Shown in pieces: positions 6,093-8,522 of a stretch of 8,522 bases of DNA (its first letter is position 1; every line of letters begins with the position of its first letter). The stretch spans positions 1 to 8,522 of the forward strand of contig PFVP01000005.1 of assembly GCA_002790675.1 (NCBI GenBank), read 5' to 3'. The notes under the pieces were generated by a model. It ran no database searches. It was not told where the DNA came from and saw nothing but the letters and a program-made list of their open reading frames with translations. The stretch is from Candidatus Moranbacteria bacterium CG_4_9_14_3_um_filter_45_14 (GTDB taxonomy: Bacteria; Patescibacteriota; Minisyncoccia; Moranbacterales; UBA1568). The position numbers were made by a program, and so were the translations under genes.

Positions 6093-7007
6093 CTATTTTT
6101 GTACTGCAGCCATACCAGCCGACAATTCCGCTATTTCTTGAGTGATCTTACCTTGACGAAGCTGGTTGTAAGCCAGTGTCAGATCAGAAACCATATCCTT
6201 GGCAGCATCAGTGGCATTTCTCATCGCCATCATACGGGATGATTCTTGCGAAGCATTGCTTTCGAGCACGGCGTGATAGAGTTCCATCTCGATCAATCGT
6301 GGAATCATCTGCCACAGTACTTTTTTCGGCGTCGGCTCGATCACGTATTCGGCATCGATGAGGACAGTACCCTCTTGCTTCTCGTCCATTTCATGCATCG
6401 CTTTCTTCGTATCTTTGATGGCGACCGGCAAGAGCGCCCGCACTTTCACTTCCTGAGAAAGCATAGAAATATAATTCGTATACACCATCACCACGCGATC
6501 GACACGTTTCATCTCGAACTCCTCGATGATAACTTTGGCGATAGCCCGCATACCGAGAATGGTCGGCACCGAAAGGACATCAGGAAAAGAAGCGATAATT
6601 CTTCCCCACTTCCCCGGAGTCGCCAGCATCCGTCGCACAGCGTTCTCTCCTTTCTTTCCGATAGTCAAAAATACTCGCTCTCGATCAGCATCATCTTTCA
6701 ATGTCTGACGCAAATGCTTCACTATTTGGGCATTGAATGCTCCACATAAACCGCGATTGCTCGAGATGACCACATAGAGCTCCTTTTTCACCGGGCGTTC
6801 TGTCAGAAGGATATGTTCCTCGCTTCCCACGGCACGTTTCAGCTGTTCGAGCAGTTCGACAGCGCTCTTGGCATACGGACGGATGGAAAGCACGTTCGCA
6901 ACAGCCTTACGCATTTTGACAGCCGAAATCATTTCCATGGCACGGGTGATTTTCCCCGTACCTTTCACTCCCTTGATCCGTCTTCTGATGTCTCGTGCGC
7001 TTGCCAT
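6093..7007 (-). CDS. atpG: F-type ATP synthase gamma subunit
   Basis: The central rotor shaft of F1, present once per enzyme; its coiled coil turns inside the alpha3 beta3 hexamer and couples proton flow to catalysis. The product has 304 residues, slightly longer than common members of about 285-290. It opens with the family signature RDIRRRIKGVKGTGKITRAM (residues 5-24) and MISAVKM, the first coiled-coil helix. SSNRGLCGAFN (82-92) marks the Rossmann-like central domain. The C-terminal helix carries SSRMMAMRNATDAAKDM (256-272) and ends with ITQEIAELSAGMAAV, which contacts the catalytic subunits. The start at ATG 7007 matches the family; the bases before it are A-rich without a real Shine-Dalgarno. 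It lies 170 bases after atpA, a gap filled by element 2, and 78 bases before atpD. Confidence 0.97.
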   Translation of the reverse strand: MASARDIRRRIKGVKGTGKITRAMEMISAVKMRKAVANVLSIRPYAKSAVELLEQLKRAVGSEEHILLTERPVKKELYVVISSNRGLCGAFNAQIVKHLRQTLKDDADRERVFLTIGKKGENAVRRMLATPGKWGRIIASFPDVLSVPTILGMRAIAKVIIEEFEMKRVDRVVMVYTNYISMLSQEVKVRALLPVAIKDTKKAMHEMDEKQEGTVLIDAEYVIEPTPKKVLWQMIPRLIEMELYHAVLESNASQESSRMMAMRNATDAAKDMVSDLTLAYNQLRQGKITQEIAELSAGMAAVQK

Positions 7008-7025
7008 ACTATTTTTTCATTAAGC

Positions 7026-7168
7026 GTTCTTTGAAAAATATTCCTTTTGCGACCCTCTCACTCCCCAGCGGGGAGCTCGTTCTATGGAATCTTCCCTCTT
7101 CCGCCTTTGGCGGAAACCGTGCCCGTCCAGATTCCAACAGTCTCAAAAGAAATATTTTTTCAACGAAC
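7026..7168 (-). repeat. Structured intergenic element 2 (atpA-atpG), related to element 1
   Basis: Fills most of the atpA-atpG gap. On the mRNA strand the outer arms 7168-7139 and 7054-7026 form a closing stem of about 25 Watson-Crick pairs, two U-G pairs, two mismatches and one bulge. Inside are TGGAATCT (7136-7129) paired with AGATTCCA (7092-7085), enclosing TTCCGCC-AAA-GGCGGAA (7115-7099), and a second arm GCTCCCC-GCT-GGGGAGT (7076-7060). This is the same three-way junction as element 1. Of 12 differences between the two 92-base cores, six lie in stems and keep pairing, and six lie in loops or linkers. The outer half of the closing stem is unlike that of element 1 but still self-complementary. 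The element begins 9 bases after the atpA stop and ends 18 bases before the atpG start. Confidence 0.85.
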
Positions 7169-7177
7169 TTCCAAAAA

Positions 7178-8522
7178 CTATACCGTAAATCCTTTCTTAA
7201 ACTCTTCAATGTTCTTTTTCAACAGTTCTTCCACTTCAGGTGTCAGCGCCCGCTCCTTCACTATCATCTCGGATACTGCTTTCCCTTCATTATTCAAATA
7301 CGCGACAAATTCTTTCTCGAAACGATTGATTTCCTCGACGGCAATGTCATCGACATACCCGCGAGTGAGGGCATAGAGTACCGCTACTTCTTTCTCGGCC
7401 GGCAGTGGTGAATATTGAGGCTGTTTCAATATTTCCACGGCTCGCCTTCCGCGTTCGATGAGCGTCCTCGTCTTCTCATCAAGATCGGATCCGAACTGAG
7501 AGAAGGCTTCCAACTCACGAAATTGAGCGAGATCCAAACGGAGTGTTCCTGATACCTGTTTCATCGCTTTGATCTGAGCTGATGAACCCACACGTGATAC
7601 AGAAAGACCGACGTTCAGTGCTGGACGAATACCCTTGTAAAACAAATCGCTCTCCAGATAAATCTGACCATCAGTGATTGAAATCACGTTCGTCGGAATA
7701 TAGGCCGATACATCGCCTGCCTGAGTTTCGATGATAGGGAGGGCTGTCAATGATCCGCCACCATTTTCTTTGTTGAGTTTCGCACTCCGTTCAAGTAGAC
7801 GGGAATGGACATAAAACACATCCCCCGGATAGGCTTCGCGTCCTGGCGGACGACGGAGAATGAGGGATATCTGACGATAGGCAACCGCGTGTTTCGAAAG
7901 ATCATCATAAATCACAAGCACGTCCTTGCCTTGATCCATAAAATATTCTCCGAGGGCACAACCGGCGTATGGTGCGATGAATGAAAGAGCTGAAGGATCA
8001 GAGGCACCGGCAACGACTATTGTGGTATATTCCATCGCGCCACTCTTCTCCAATTCTGCCACGATGCGGGCTACTTTAGATTCCTTTTGTCCGATAGCGA
8101 CATAGATACAGATGACTCCCTGCCCTTTCTGATTGATGATCGTATCGATGGCAATGGCTGTCTTGCCTGTCTGACGATCGCCGATGATGAGTTCACGCTG
8201 ACCTCGTCCGATCGGGATGAGGGCGTCGATAGCCTTGATACCCGTCTGAAGCGGTTGATTGACCGATTGACGCGTGATCACACCGGGAGCGATCTTTTCC
8301 ACGGGATAATAGCCACTTACTTCGATATCTCCCTTGCCATCAACAGGTAGACCAAGAGGAGAAAGAACTCTGCCGATCACTCCCTCGCCTACTGGCACTG
8401 ACAAGATTTTTCCTGTGTTTTTGGCAATAGCACCCTCACCAAGGATCCCTGTTTCATCAAGGAGCATCACCCCCGCCTCACCTTCTTCAAGATTGAAAGT
8501 TACACCAACAGCACCATTTTCA
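7178..8522 (-). CDS. atpA: F-type ATP synthase alpha subunit, C-terminal 447 residues (runs off right edge)
   Basis: The non-catalytic, nucleotide-binding subunit that alternates with beta in the F1 hexamer. The frame is open to the right edge (first full codon at 8521), and by comparison with E. coli AtpA about 55 N-terminal residues are missing; the apparent GTG and ATG near 8470 are internal codons. Visible landmarks, numbered from the first complete codon, are NLEEGEAGVMLL (10-21) of the beta-barrel, SVPVGEGVIGRV (41-52), the P-loop GDRQTGKT (114-121), DVLVIYDDLSKHA, the signature RRPPGREAYPGDVFYVHSRL (interrupted by no unusual residues), and SVSRVGSSAQ, which carries the arginine that reaches into the beta active site. 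The C-terminal helical domain is complete and ends in EFKKGFTV. All key residues seen are conserved. The gene is followed after 9 bases by element 2. Confidence 0.98.
   Translation of the reverse strand, partial: ENGAVGVTFNLEEGEAGVMLLDETGILGEGAIAKNTGKILSVPVGEGVIGRVLSPLGLPVDGKGDIEVSGYYPVEKIAPGVITRQSVNQPLQTGIKAIDALIPIGRGQRELIIGDRQTGKTAIAIDTIINQKGQGVICIYVAIGQKESKVARIVAELEKSGAMEYTTIVVAGASDPSALSFIAPYAGCALGEYFMDQGKDVLVIYDDLSKHAVAYRQISLILRRPPGREAYPGDVFYVHSRLLERSAKLNKENGGGSLTALPIIETQAGDVSAYIPTNVISITDGQIYLESDLFYKGIRPALNVGLSVSRVGSSAQIKAMKQVSGTLRLDLAQFRELEAFSQFGSDLDEKTRTLIERGRRAVEILKQPQYSPLPAEKEVAVLYALTRGYVDDIAVEEINRFEKEFVAYLNNEGKAVSEMIVKERALTPEVEELLKKNIEEFKKGFTV

Noticed and set aside
6246..6749. 167-codon plus-strand open frame
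   Set aside because: It is entirely antisense to atpG, a clear conserved gene, and shows no family features.
8465..8470. GTG or ATG near 8470 as the true atpA start
   Set aside because: The frame continues upstream to the window edge with residues typical of the AtpA beta-barrel (ENGAVGVTFNLEEGE), so these are internal codons.

Overview
This is an 8.5 kb piece of a bacterial chromosome of moderate GC content. All recognisable genes lie on the minus strand, so the biological reading direction runs from the right edge to the left. Right to left they are: the 3' part of atpA, then atpG, atpD and atpC (the alpha, gamma, beta and epsilon subunits of the F1 sector of F-type ATP synthase, in the classical order); a membrane-anchored, cysteine-rich exported protein of unknown function; a small RNHCP-type zinc-ribbon protein; and the first 644 codons of a P-type cation-transporting ATPase that runs off the left edge. 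The standard genetic code applies, since TAA, TAG and TGA all end genes at the expected places. Most starts have poor Shine-Dalgarno sequences. A candidate-phyla (Patescibacteria-like) bacterium is possible, but nothing here proves it.

The F1 genes should work together: alpha3 beta3 forms the catalytic hexamer, gamma is the rotor shaft and epsilon is the inhibitory rotor subunit. The F0 genes and delta are expected beyond the right edge. AtpD has an in-frame Gly-rich insertion near its N-terminus, encoded by a GC-rich palindrome. The P-type ATPase and the RNHCP protein are 12 bases apart and probably co-transcribed from a promoter just upstream of the RNHCP gene.

The most interesting content is between the genes. 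The gaps atpA-atpG (7008-7177) and atpD-atpC (4389-4571) are each almost filled by a related element of about 145 nt. Each folds into a long closing stem of about 30 bp around a three-way junction, with two GC-rich arms. The central 92 nt are identical at about 80 positions. None of the 12 differences breaks a pair, and two base pairs show full compensatory change. The outer halves of the closing stems differ in sequence between copies yet stay self-complementary within each copy. G-U pairs are oriented for the atp mRNA strand. Both elements follow a gene for a three-copy subunit and end 16-18 nt before the start codon of a single-copy subunit, so a role in unequal expression within the operon is an attractive hypothesis.

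A third element with similar architecture but no clear sequence similarity lies at 2383-2528, between the exported-protein gene and the RNHCP gene; its G-U pairs favour plus-strand RNA. A smaller nested inverted repeat follows atpC directly. No rRNA, tRNA, CRISPR array, transposase or insertion sequence was seen.
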